Positions 7,081-14,389 of a stretch of 64,000 nt of DNA are shown here, in pieces. The notes below the pieces were generated by a model. The model was not told the origin of the DNA, searched no databases, and saw nothing but the letters and a program-made list of their open reading frames with translations. Source of the stretch: JACDER01 sp963842575. GTDB lineage: Bacteria; Actinomycetota; Thermoleophilia; Gaiellales; Gaiellaceae. Position 1 is the stretch's first letter, and each line of letters begins with the position of its first letter. Both the position numbers and the translations under genes were made by a program. Location of the stretch: positions 62,001 to 126,000 of the forward strand of contig CAWJGS010000002.1 of NCBI GenBank assembly GCA_963842575.1. The letters are read 5' to 3'.

Positions 7081-8780
7081 GCGTTCTCCTCGATCGGCGG
7101 AAGGGTGGGCTGGCCGGGAGCGCCGAACTTGCGGAAGCGCTCGTAGCGGTTCTCGAGCAACTGGTCGACGGGCGTCCCGACCAGCTCCCGCAGGGCGGAG
7201 ACGATCGCCGTCTTCACGTTGGCGGCCGCCGCGGGCGGGTCGGTGTGCGCGCCGCCCTCGGGCTCGGGGACGACCGCGTCCATGATCCCGAGCCGCAGGA
7301 GGTCGGCGCCGGTCAGGCGCAGCGCCTCGGCCGCGCGCGGCGCCTGGGCCGCGTCCTTGAACAGGATGGTCGAGCAGCCCTCCGGGCTGATCACCGAGTA
7401 GTACGAGTTCTCCATCATCAGCACCCGGTCGCCGACCGCGAGCGCGAGCGCGCCGCCCGAGCCGCCCTCGCCGGTGACGAGCGTGACCGCCGGGACGGGC
7501 AGGCGGGACATCTTCATGATCGACTCCGCGATCGCGATCGACTGGCCGCGCTCCTCGGCGCCGAGGCCCGGATACGCGCCGGGCGTGTCGACGAAGGTGA
7601 CGAGCGGCATCCCGAAGCGCGCCGCGTGCTCCATCAGGCGCATCCCCTTGCGGTAGCCCTCGGGATTCGGCATTCCGAAGTTCCGCTCCATCATCTCGCT
7701 CGTCGTGTGGCCCTTCTGGTGGCCGATGACGACCACTGCGAGGTCGCCGAGCCGCCCGACGCCGCCGACGATGGCCGCGTCCTCGTCGAAGAGCCGGTCG
7801 CCGTAGAGCTCCTGGAAGTCGTCGAAGACGTAGCCGACGTACTCGAGCGTGTTCGGCCGCTCGATGTTGCGTGCCAGCTGGACGGTGTCCCAGGCGGCAC
7901 GCTTGGGCAGCGCCTCTGGATCGGTGACCGGATCGGCGCCCTCGGTCTCGGGCAGCTCGCCGCCGTGGAGCGTGTGGAGCTCGAGCAGCTTGCGGAGCAC
8001 GCCCTGGAGGTTCTCGCGCGGCTCGACCAGGTCGAGCATCCCGTGGTCGAGGAGAAATTCCGCCGTCTGGAAGCCCTCCGGCAGCTGCTGGCGGATCGTC
8101 TGCTCGATCACCTTGGGGCCGGCGAAGCCGATGTAGGAGCTCGGCTCCGCGAGCAGGACGTCGCCGAGGGTCGCGAAGGAGGCGCTGACGCCGCCGTAAG
8201 TCGGGTCGGTGAGCAGGCAGACGACGAGCGTTCCCTCCTCGTGCAGCCGCGCGAACGCGGCGCTCGTCTTCGCCATCTGCATGAGCGAGAGGCAGCCCTC
8301 CTGCATGCGGGCGCCGCCGGAGGTGCAGACGACGAGGAGCGGCGTCTTCTGCTCGAGCGCGAGCTCGGCGGCGCGCGTCACGCCTTCCCCGACCGCGCTT
8401 CCCATCGACCCGCCGACGAAGCCGAAGTTCATCACGGCGACCACAAGGGGCTTGTCGCCGACCGTCGCCGTCCCGTACGTGAGGCCCTCCCGATAGCCGG
8501 TCTTGCGCTGAGCCTCCTCGATCCGCTGCGAGTACGGCTTGGAGTCCGCGAAACCGAGCGCGTCGAGCGGCTCGAGGTCGCCGCTCAGATCTTCGAAGCT
8601 CCCCTCGTCCAGCAACTGCTCGAGGCGGGTCGCCACCGGGATGCGGAAGTGGTAGTTGCACTCGGGGCACACTCCGAGGTTGCGCTGGAGGCGCTTGTAG
8701 TAGACGAAAGCGTCACAGGACGGACAGCGCGTCCACTGGATGTCGGTGCCCGGCTTCGGAGGAGCGGCCGCCTGAGTCAC
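7077..8780 (-). CDS. accDA: Acetyl-CoA carboxylase carboxyltransferase, fused beta-alpha subunit
   Basis: A 567-residue single polypeptide carrying both carboxyltransferase halves. The N-terminal half has the AccD zinc ribbon (Cys19, Cys22, Cys38, Cys41) and GGARMQEG. The C-terminal half has AccA features, including KGHTTSEMMERNFGMPNPEGYRK and VDTPGAYPG followed by GGSGGALALAVGD. In E. coli these are two proteins. It transfers the carboxyl group from biotin to acetyl-CoA to make malonyl-CoA. A GTG start at 8780 abuts the stop of the TPR gene. The open frame is uninterrupted, so the fusion appears genuine here. Confidence 0.94.
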   Translation of the reverse strand: MTQAAAPPKPGTDIQWTRCPSCDAFVYYKRLQRNLGVCPECNYHFRIPVATRLEQLLDEGSFEDLSGDLEPLDALGFADSKPYSQRIEEAQRKTGYREGLTYGTATVGDKPLVVAVMNFGFVGGSMGSAVGEGVTRAAELALEQKTPLLVVCTSGGARMQEGCLSLMQMAKTSAAFARLHEEGTLVVCLLTDPTYGGVSASFATLGDVLLAEPSSYIGFAGPKVIEQTIRQQLPEGFQTAEFLLDHGMLDLVEPRENLQGVLRKLLELHTLHGGELPETEGADPVTDPEALPKRAAWDTVQLARNIERPNTLEYVGYVFDDFQELYGDRLFDEDAAIVGGVGRLGDLAVVVIGHQKGHTTSEMMERNFGMPNPEGYRKGMRLMEHAARFGMPLVTFVDTPGAYPGLGAEERGQSIAIAESIMKMSRLPVPAVTLVTGEGGSGGALALAVGDRVLMMENSYYSVISPEGCSTILFKDAAQAPRAAEALRLTGADLLRLGIMDAVVPEPEGGAHTDPPAAAANVKTAIVSALRELVGTPVDQLLENRYERFRKFGAPGQPTLPPIEENA

Positions 8781-9434
8781 TTACCAGGCCTCCAGGTGGA
8801 GGCGGCGGTGCTCGTCCCGGGAGCGCGCGAGCGCAGAGTCCACCTGCGCGCGCTCGGGAGTCTGGCGGTCGGCCTCCCCGAAGACCTGCGCGACGACGAA
8901 GGCGAGGATGTCAGTGGTGCGGCCTGTGCGGTCGACGCGCGTTGCGTCGACGGCGAGGTCGAGAGCCCGGCGCCAGTTCTCGCGGCGCAACTCCACCTCG
9001 ATCAGGCCGTGGAAGGCGTACACCTCGTGCGAGGGATCGTCGTCGACCGACCTCAGCCGCTGGAAGGCCGACGAGGCCTCGTCCAGACGGCCGACGTTCA
9101 GCGCGAGGTCGGCGAGCTCGACGAGGGCAAGCGGATCCTGGGGCTGCGCTTCCGCCACCGCGGAGACGGCATCCAAAGCCTCGGCCTCCCGTCCGGAGCG
9201 GCCGTGGATGGTCGCGATCGCCCGGAGCGCGTCGAGGTTCCCCGGCTCACGCTCGAGCGCCTGGCGGAACAGAGCCGCGGCCTCGTCCTCGTTCCCCGCG
9301 CCGAGGGCGAGGTAGCCGAGGTCGACCAGCGCCGTCGAGTCGTTCGGATCGGACTCGATGACGCGCTGGAGCGTTTCCCTCGCTCGCTCGAGATCGCCCT
9401 CTTCGAGACTCGACCGTGCTTCTTCGAGCGTCAC
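8781..9434 (-). CDS. Tetratricopeptide-repeat protein
   Basis: A 217-residue protein built from about four to five TPR-like helical repeats (for example DSTALVDLGYLALGAGNEDEA and the repeats after it), with no signal peptide or membrane segment. TPR proteins usually act as protein-protein scaffolds. The GTG at 9434 overlaps the stop of the TcmI-type cyclase gene by four bases (GTGA), and its own stop abuts the accDA start. It is therefore embedded between a polyketide cyclase and acetyl-CoA carboxylase. A scaffolding role between carboxylase and polyketide enzymes is an attractive but unproven idea. Confidence 0.75.
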   Translation of the reverse strand: MTLEEARSSLEEGDLERARETLQRVIESDPNDSTALVDLGYLALGAGNEDEAAALFRQALEREPGNLDALRAIATIHGRSGREAEALDAVSAVAEAQPQDPLALVELADLALNVGRLDEASSAFQRLRSVDDDPSHEVYAFHGLIEVELRRENWRRALDLAVDATRVDRTGRTTDILAFVVAQVFGEADRQTPERAQVDSALARSRDEHRRLHLEAW

Positions 9435-9772
9435 TCTGCCTCGGCGTCCCAGGTGTAGAACTCGAGCGCGGTCGCGTCCTTGGGCGAGCGCCAGGTCTCG
9501 GGGTTGTAGGGCGTGATGTGGTCGTCCAGCCTGCGGCTGATCTCCTTGAACAGCGGGTGATCGCGCACCTGGTCGACAGACTCGGTGAAGTCCTCCTCCA
9601 TCTCCACGTAGTGGATGTAGACGTCCTCGAGGACAAAGAGGCTCCGGTGGGTCACGCCGGCCAGACCAGGGAGCTCGGAGTTGTCGGACTCGGCGAAGAT
9701 CTCGGCGACCTTGTCCTCCGACCCGGGCTTGATCTTGGCGACGATGACCCCGCGTCTCACACGTCTCGCCAT
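9431..9772 (-). CDS. TcmI-family polyketide cyclase
   Basis: A 113-residue protein resembling the TcmI family (Polyketide synthesis cyclase, PF04673). Visible blocks are VAKIKPGSEDKVAEIF, AESDNSELPGLAGVTHRSLF, VRDHPLFKEISRRL and ITPYNPETWRSPKDA. TcmI-type enzymes are small ferredoxin-fold dimers that close the later rings of aromatic polyketides. The family is nearly confined to type II PKS loci, so it is strong support for such a locus here. It heads the operon cyclase-TPR-accDA-accB-accC-GAF and overlaps the TPR gene by four bases. It lies back to back with the ketoreductase gene. Confidence 0.87.
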   Translation of the reverse strand: MARRVRRGVIVAKIKPGSEDKVAEIFAESDNSELPGLAGVTHRSLFVLEDVYIHYVEMEEDFTESVDQVRDHPLFKEISRRLDDHITPYNPETWRSPKDATALEFYTWDAEAE

Positions 9773-9807
9773 GGGACGGTGAGCATAAGAGTTCCTGAGC
9801 TACACGT

Positions 9808-9981
9808 CTAGCCCGGCGCCAATTCCGAGGCAGGCTCGAGAACGACCGCCCGCCGCCGCGGCACGGTGAACGCCACCCCCACGCCGATCGCGAGCGCGAC
9901 GGCCGATGCGGCGAAGGCGATCGTGAACCCACGACTTTGCGACTTGCGGTCCAGGCGAATAGGATCGTCGGCGATGGACAT
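9808..9981 (-). CDS. Possible small single-pass membrane protein
   Basis: A 57-codon frame opens at ATG 9981. It begins MSIADDPIRLDRK, has one hydrophobic segment (FTIAFAASAVALAIGVGVAF) and a basic patch PRRR. Its stop is 35 bases before the TcmI-type cyclase start, and its first eight bases overlap the ketoreductase gene on the other strand. It could be a genuine small membrane protein leading the cyclase operon, or simply open space in the divergent promoter region. No homologue is recognised. Confidence 0.35.
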   Translation of the reverse strand: MSIADDPIRLDRKSQSRGFTIAFAASAVALAIGVGVAFTVPRRRAVVLEPASELAPG

Positions 9982-10711
9982 CGACCTCAGCGGGAAGTCG
10001 GCCCTCGTCACCGGAGGCTCCCGCGGCATCGGCCGCGCGATCGCCCTCGCATATTCGAATCACGGCGCCGCGACGGTGGCCTGCTACATGAACGAGACGG
10101 ACGCCGTGCACGCGCTTGGCGAGGAGCTGGGCGGGCTGCCTGGCGGAGGGTACGTCGCACAGGTGGACGTGACCGACGAGGCTTCGGTGCGGAGCGTCGT
10201 GAGCGAAGCGGCCGAGCGCTTCGGGAAGATCGACATCCTCGTCAACAATGCGGGCGCGGTGAGCCACAAGATGATGGTCGACCTCGATCTCGCCGAGTGG
10301 CAGCGGGTGCTGGACACGAACCTCACCTCGATGTTCATCGTCACGAAGGCGGTCGCCGAGGTGATGCCGGAGGGTGGCTCGATCATCAACATCGGGTCGG
10401 GCGTCGCCACCGTCGGCATGCCGGCGCGCACCCACTACGGCTCGTCCAAGGCGGGCGCCATCGGGCTGACGCGGGCGCTCACCAAGGAGCTCGGCCCGCG
10501 CAAGATCCGGACGAATCAGATCAACCCCGGGATCATCGAAACCGACCAGGTCGCGGGGTTGACGCCGGAACACCGGGCGCGGTACGAGTCGATGGCGTCG
10601 CTCGGCCGGCTCGGCGCGCCGGACGACATCGCCAACGTCGCGCTGTTCCTGGCGAGCGACCTCTCCGCTTTCGTCTCCGGCGCGGTCATCGCCGTCGACG
10701 GCGGCATCTAG
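9974..10711 (+). CDS. SDR-family 3-oxoacyl ketoreductase (polyketide ketoreductase candidate)
   Basis: A 245-residue classical short-chain dehydrogenase. It has the cofactor motif TGGSRGIG at residues 13-20, NNAG at 91-94 and the catalytic Ser142, Tyr155 and Lys159 (YGSSK). It is FabG-like and most likely uses NADPH to reduce a beta-keto group. In a type II PKS setting such an enzyme would reduce one carbonyl of the nascent chain, classically C9. It is followed without any gap by an ABM-domain gene and lies next to the TcmI-type cyclase. The ATG at 9974 gives the usual SDR N-terminus. A housekeeping FabG role cannot be excluded. Confidence 0.87.
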   Translation: MDIDLSGKSALVTGGSRGIGRAIALAYSNHGAATVACYMNETDAVHALGEELGGLPGGGYVAQVDVTDEASVRSVVSEAAERFGKIDILVNNAGAVSHKMMVDLDLAEWQRVLDTNLTSMFIVTKAVAEVMPEGGSIINIGSGVATVGMPARTHYGSSKAGAIGLTRALTKELGPRKIRTNQINPGIIETDQVAGLTPEHRARYESMASLGRLGAPDDIANVALFLASDLSAFVSGAVIAVDGGI

Positions 10712-11014
10712 ATGCCGGCTAGGGCATTCGTTTTCGTCGACATCGACCCCGCAGACGGCGAGCGCTTCGAGCAGACGTTCGCGGGCATCGCCGAGCAGGT
10801 CCGGGAGACGCCCGGGCTCCTCGCCAACATTCTCCTTCGCGACGCGCAGAAGCCGGGGTCGTACATCGTCGTCAGCGAGTGGGACTCGCGCGAGTCATTC
10901 CTCGCGTGGGAGGAGGAACCGAGCCATCGTGAGGTCACGAAGCCGCTCCAGGCGTTCTGGAGCGGCGCGGGCACGCGGCGTCACCTGTACGACGTCGCCG
11001 TCTCGACCGATTAG
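10712..11014 (+). CDS. Antibiotic biosynthesis monooxygenase (ABM) domain protein
   Basis: A 100-residue single ABM domain of dimeric alpha-beta barrel type. It has a beta strand FVFVDIDP, helix GERFEQTFAGIAEQV, and the typical strands LANILLRDAQKPGSYIVVSEW and FLAWEEEPSHREVTKPL. ABM proteins such as ActVA-ORF6 and SnoaB oxidise aromatic polyketides without cofactor; others are quinol monooxygenases or act as cyclases. The ATG follows the ketoreductase stop immediately (TAGATG), so the two form an operon. The stop overlaps convergently with the next ABM gene on the minus strand. Confidence 0.82.
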   Translation: MPARAFVFVDIDPADGERFEQTFAGIAEQVRETPGLLANILLRDAQKPGSYIVVSEWDSRESFLAWEEEPSHREVTKPLQAFWSGAGTRRHLYDVAVSTD

Positions 11015-11307
11015 ACCTGCACCGCGACGTCGTAGACGCCGTGCTGCGCGCGCCCGGCCCAGTACTCGTGCATCGCCGCCGTCATCTGGGGATGCTTCGG
11101 GTCGTCGAACCAAGCCATGAACTCCTCGATGCTGGTCCACTCGCCTACGAGCACGTACGAGCTGGGGCTGCGCGCGTCGCGGAGCAGCTCGTCGCGAATG
11201 TGCCCCGGCGTCCCTTTCATGCCCGCGGCCACCGCGGCGAAGGCCTGTTCGAAGGCGTCCTCCTCGCCGGGCGTGATCTCCGCGATGACGAGCACACGGA
11301 CGCTCAC
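11011..11307 (-). CDS. Antibiotic biosynthesis monooxygenase (ABM) domain protein
   Basis: A 98-residue ABM domain (VLVIAEITPGEEDAFEQAFAA, LLRDARSPSSYVLVGEW, FMAWFDDPKHPQMTAAMHEY). It is clearly a relative of the ABM protein encoded tail to tail on the plus strand, but diverged. Likely role: oxidation or cyclisation of a polyketide intermediate. It is the last gene of a minus-strand operon in the order amidohydrolase, SnoaL-like, two-domain ABM, cupin, ABM. Its start overlaps the cupin gene by four bases. Confidence 0.8.
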   Translation of the reverse strand: MSVRVLVIAEITPGEEDAFEQAFAAVAAGMKGTPGHIRDELLRDARSPSSYVLVGEWTSIEEFMAWFDDPKHPQMTAAMHEYWAGRAQHGVYDVAVQV

Positions 11308-11824
11308 GTCGCCTTGTACCCCCGCATCCGGCCGATCGCGGCCATCCCGACGATCAGCGTCCCCTTGACGGGCCCGTCGAACATGGCAATCCGGAACTCG
11401 TCCTTGAATTCGCGCATCACGACCGCCGCGTGCAGCTTGCTCGGGATCCCCTCTTCGCCCACCGACAGACGCGCCATCGTCTCGTAGAACTCCTCGGTCC
11501 GGAGCGCCGGCCGCACCTCCACCAGCAGGTGCGCTTCCTCCTCTGCCGTCGTTCCACCAGAAGTGCGACGTACCGGGCAGGCATCTCCGAGGACTCGCCC
11601 GTCGCCGCCGTGCGCTCCTCGTCTCCTACCTTGCCGCGGACCTTTCCCGACACGACCTCGAACCGCTCGTGCTGCTTGGGATGCAGATGCGGTTCCGCCG
11701 ACTCGTGCGCCGGCGGGAGGAAGAAGTCGAACTGGAGCAGCTCTCCTCCCGTGTCGGCCGCCGTCTGCCGGAAGACGATCCGGCCGGCCATCGGGACATC
11801 GAGGACGTCACCCGCCTTGGCCAT
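11304..11824 (-). CDS. Cupin-domain protein, frame disrupted
   Basis: From ATG 11824 the product begins MAKAGDVLDVPMAG and reaches the cupin core with HLHPKQHERFEVVSG. The frame is then lost near 11575 and the conserved C-terminus (HLLVEVRPALRTEEFYETM to the stop at 11304) continues in another frame. Removing two single bases, one near a CCC run around 11575 and one near 11547, restores an uninterrupted protein of about 172 residues containing PAGTSHFWWNDGEEEAHLL. This makes sequence error the likely cause. Function would match the cupin at 113-514: a metal-dependent cyclase or oxygenase of the locus. It overlaps the two-domain ABM gene by 17 bases. Confidence 0.68.
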
Positions 11825-12458
11825 CCGCCCCCCGCCCGGCCGACGTCTCCGCCTTGACCACGTACTTGAGCGAGCGCGCCTCCGCCATACAGTCCCGAAG
11901 CGGCTTCGCCAGCGCACGGTGCTCCTCCGTCCGCTCCCAGTCGAGGAAGTCGTCGAGGCTTTCCCATTCGCTCGTGATCAGCCATTCATCCGGCTCCTGA
12001 GGCGAGCGGCACACCTGGTCGACGATGTGGCCCTTGACCCCACGGGCGACCTCGTAGCGGATCGACTCGTAGGCCTGGAGGAACTGCTCCTCCATCCCGG
12101 GCTTCAGCTTGATCACGAAGACGACGCGTCCCTTCTCCTGCTGCGCGGCGGGCGACGCGCCGTTGGACGAGATGTCCTCGACCACCTCGTAGATCGTCTG
12201 GCTCGCCGACTCGCGCAGCTGCCGCAACGGGGCGGTGAGCTCGTCCTGCTCGGGGCTGACCTCGAACGACTTGTAGGCCTCGCGGCTCTCCCACTCGGTC
12301 GTGATCACGAAGGTCGAGGCGTCGTCCGGGTCGCGCATCAGCGTCTGGCGGAGACTGCCGGGGATGGTGCGCGCCTGCTCGGCGACCCCGTGCCAGGCGC
12401 GCTCGAAGTCCTCCTCCCGGCCCTCCTTCACCTTCATGGCGAGACTGACTCGAACCAT
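11808..12458 (-). CDS. Two-domain ABM monooxygenase
   Basis: A 216-residue protein with two tandem ABM domains, about residues 1-95 (RVSLAMKVKEGREEDFERAW, FVITTEWESREAY) and 110-205 (RVVFVIKLKPGMEEQFLQAY, EWLITSEWESLDDFLDW), joined by an Ala/Gln-rich linker. A fused pair of ABM domains mimics the dimer formed by single-domain members and is seen among polyketide tailoring oxygenases. With the two single-domain genes it makes four ABM domains within 1.8 kb. ATG 12458 is chosen because it gives the domain start. The 12-base gap to the upstream SnoaL-like gene fits one operon. Confidence 0.82.
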   Translation of the reverse strand: MVRVSLAMKVKEGREEDFERAWHGVAEQARTIPGSLRQTLMRDPDDASTFVITTEWESREAYKSFEVSPEQDELTAPLRQLRESASQTIYEVVEDISSNGASPAAQQEKGRVVFVIKLKPGMEEQFLQAYESIRYEVARGVKGHIVDQVCRSPQEPDEWLITSEWESLDDFLDWERTEEHRALAKPLRDCMAEARSLKYVVKAETSAGRGADGQGG

Positions 12459-12469
12459 TGCTGCGAGCC

Positions 12470-13221
12470 TCAGTCGAGCCCCATGGGCCGCTCGGGCACG
12501 AGGTTGACTTCGCGCCACTTGCCCTCGGGCCCGAGGTTGAACTCGGTCTTCCACTTCGTGAGCTGCCCGCTCCGGTCGGTGAGGTGCATCATCGCCCGCG
12601 CCTGGTCGTCGCCGGTCTGCTCCCAGTCGCCGAGCTCGATCTTGCTGCCCTCGGCGATGCGGACGTACTGGGCCATGATCGCCATCCCCTTGAGGTTGTT
12701 GTCGACGATCATCTTGATGTCGTCGGCAAGCCACTCGTCGAAGACGTTCGGGTCGCCCGAGGCGAAGAAGTCGTTGAAGGTGGCTCCGAAGGCGACGAAG
12801 ATACGGGCCAGGCGGCTCCTCTGCGCCTCCGCGTCCTCCTGGACGTCGGGCTTGCCGTCCGCGGACATGATGTGGAGCTCCGAGATCAGCGTGCGATCGT
12901 CGAACTGGGTCTCCTGGAGGTTGTAGACCGGCATCGGGATGTTGCCCCCGCTCAGCGATCGCCACGAGTAGACGCGACCGTTCTCGACCTTGTACGGAAC
13001 CTGGGTCACCTCGCGGCGGACCGCCTCGCCGGTCGGAAGCATGTGGCCCCAGACCTGCAGCGCGCCCTTGCGCCCATGCGTCTCGTTGTGGAAGTTCAGC
13101 CTCCCCTCCGGGCCGAACCACTTCATGATCACGGGGGAAACGCCCGCGTCTGCGCCGCCTCGTTCAGGTCGGCAATGTAGTTGTTGACGGTGGTCTGGAT
13201 GTCGGTCGTGCTCGTCGCCAT
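12470..13221 (-). CDS. SnoaL/NTF2-like protein, probably two-domain, frame disrupted
   Basis: From ATG 13221 (MATSTTDIQTTVNNYIADLN) the frame runs into a stop at a CCCCC run near 13136. Adding one C there restores AFPPVIMKWFGPEGRLNFHNETHG and a continuous protein of about 250 residues. The C-terminal part (LARIFVAFGATFNDFFASGDPN, WLADDIKMIVDNN, RIAEGSKIELGDW) has the look of an NTF2/SnoaL-like cone fold, and the N-terminal half may be a second copy. SnoaL-type proteins close rings in anthracycline-like polyketides. The family call rests on pattern and context, not on a strong motif. Confidence 0.55.
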
Positions 13222-13232
13222 GCTTGCTCCTT

Positions 13233-14271
13233 TCAGGTCGTGACGGGGGTGCCGGAACGGTCGAGAAGCGCGCGCGCGTTCCCGCCGAGGATCCGATCCC
13301 GGTCCTCGTCGGAAAGGCCGAGACTCTCGACCAAGTCGATCGTCGGCTTCGGAGACCGGCCGGCGGGAGGATAGTCCGTGCCGAGAACGACCCGCTCGAC
13401 GCCGACCGTGTCGATCGCCGCGCGCAGGCTCGCCGGGTGGTAGCTGGCGGTGTCCAGGTACAGCTGCCCGAGACGGCCGCTCGGCGGCTCGCCGCCGATC
13501 GAAGGCTTGAGGGCGAGCTCCTCGGGCACGCGAGGGCCGGGCGGCCCGCCGCGGAAGCCACCGGGAGGACCTCCTCCAGGCGGCCCTCCCCGGCGGCCCG
13601 CCTCCGCCCGGAGGGCCGCCGCCGCCGAACATCGCGGCGCGGCGCTCGAGCGTCTGGTACACGGAGTCGAGCCGTCCGACCAGCATCGGCAGCGTCCCGC
13701 CCGAGTGCGCGACGACCACGCGAACGTTGGGATAGGCCGAGAGCGTGTCGGCGAGCAGCATCCTCGAGAGGCAGATCCCCGTGTCGTAGGGGCGGCCGAT
13801 CCACTCGCGCACCATCGGATCGCCGATGCGCTCCGTGCTGAAAGGCGAGTCTGAGGGATGGAGGAAGACAGTTCCACGCTCGTTCGCAAACGCCCACGCG
13901 TCCTGCGCGGCCTCGGCATCGAGGTACTTCCCGCCGAGGCTCGTCGGGAAGCAGAGCCCGCTCAGGCCGTTGCCCAGGGCGCGCTCGGCTTCGTCCAGCC
14001 ACTCCTGACCCGCGAAGGGATCGACGGCGGCGAGCGCGGCGAAGCGGCCCGAATGCTGCGCCACGAGCCCAGCGAGGAAGTCGTGCTCCTCCCGTGCCGA
14101 GGCCAGCTCGGGCGTCCCGTCGTCCTCCGAAAGAGCGTACGACAGGACGGTGAGCGCGATGCCCGACGCCTCCTGAAGCTCGAGGTACCCCTCGACGTCG
14201 AAGAGGTGTCGCATGAATGGGGGCGCGCCTGGATCCTCGCGCCCGAGATGGGCGTGGAAGTCGACGATCAC
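13233..14271 (-). CDS. Amidohydrolase-2 family protein (ACMSD-like), frame disrupted
   Basis: From GTG 14271 the protein opens with the metal motif VDFHAHLG and continues through VFLHPSDSPF, VVVAHSGGT and later LGTDYPP, the metal-ligand series of the amidohydrolase-2/ACMSD family. These enzymes decarboxylate or hydrolyse aromatic acids. A Gly/Pro-rich insert (FGGGGPPGGGGPP and GFRGGPPGPR) interrupts the barrel. Within it, near 13590, the frame is lost and resumes to the stop at 13233. The corrected length is about 345 residues. It heads the minus-strand operon of ABM, cupin and SnoaL-like genes, so a role in decarboxylating or trimming a polyketide intermediate is plausible. Confidence 0.7.
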
Positions 14272-14389
14272 CAGCCCGGCGATCGTAACACCTCGCGACC
14301 AAGCTCAAAGTCGGGCGAAAGATGATTGACTCCAGCCGCGAACCACGCAAGGCTACGAGCCACGGCAGGCAACCGAGGGAGCGCCAGAG

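Noticed and set aside
7245..9458. A plus-strand open frame of 737 codons opposite accDA and the TPR gene
   Set aside because: Antisense to well-supported genes, low-complexity composition, no family features.
12990..13187. Plus-strand short open frames over the SnoaL-like and amidohydrolase genes
   Set aside because: Antisense to conserved coding sequence and lacking ribosome binding sites.
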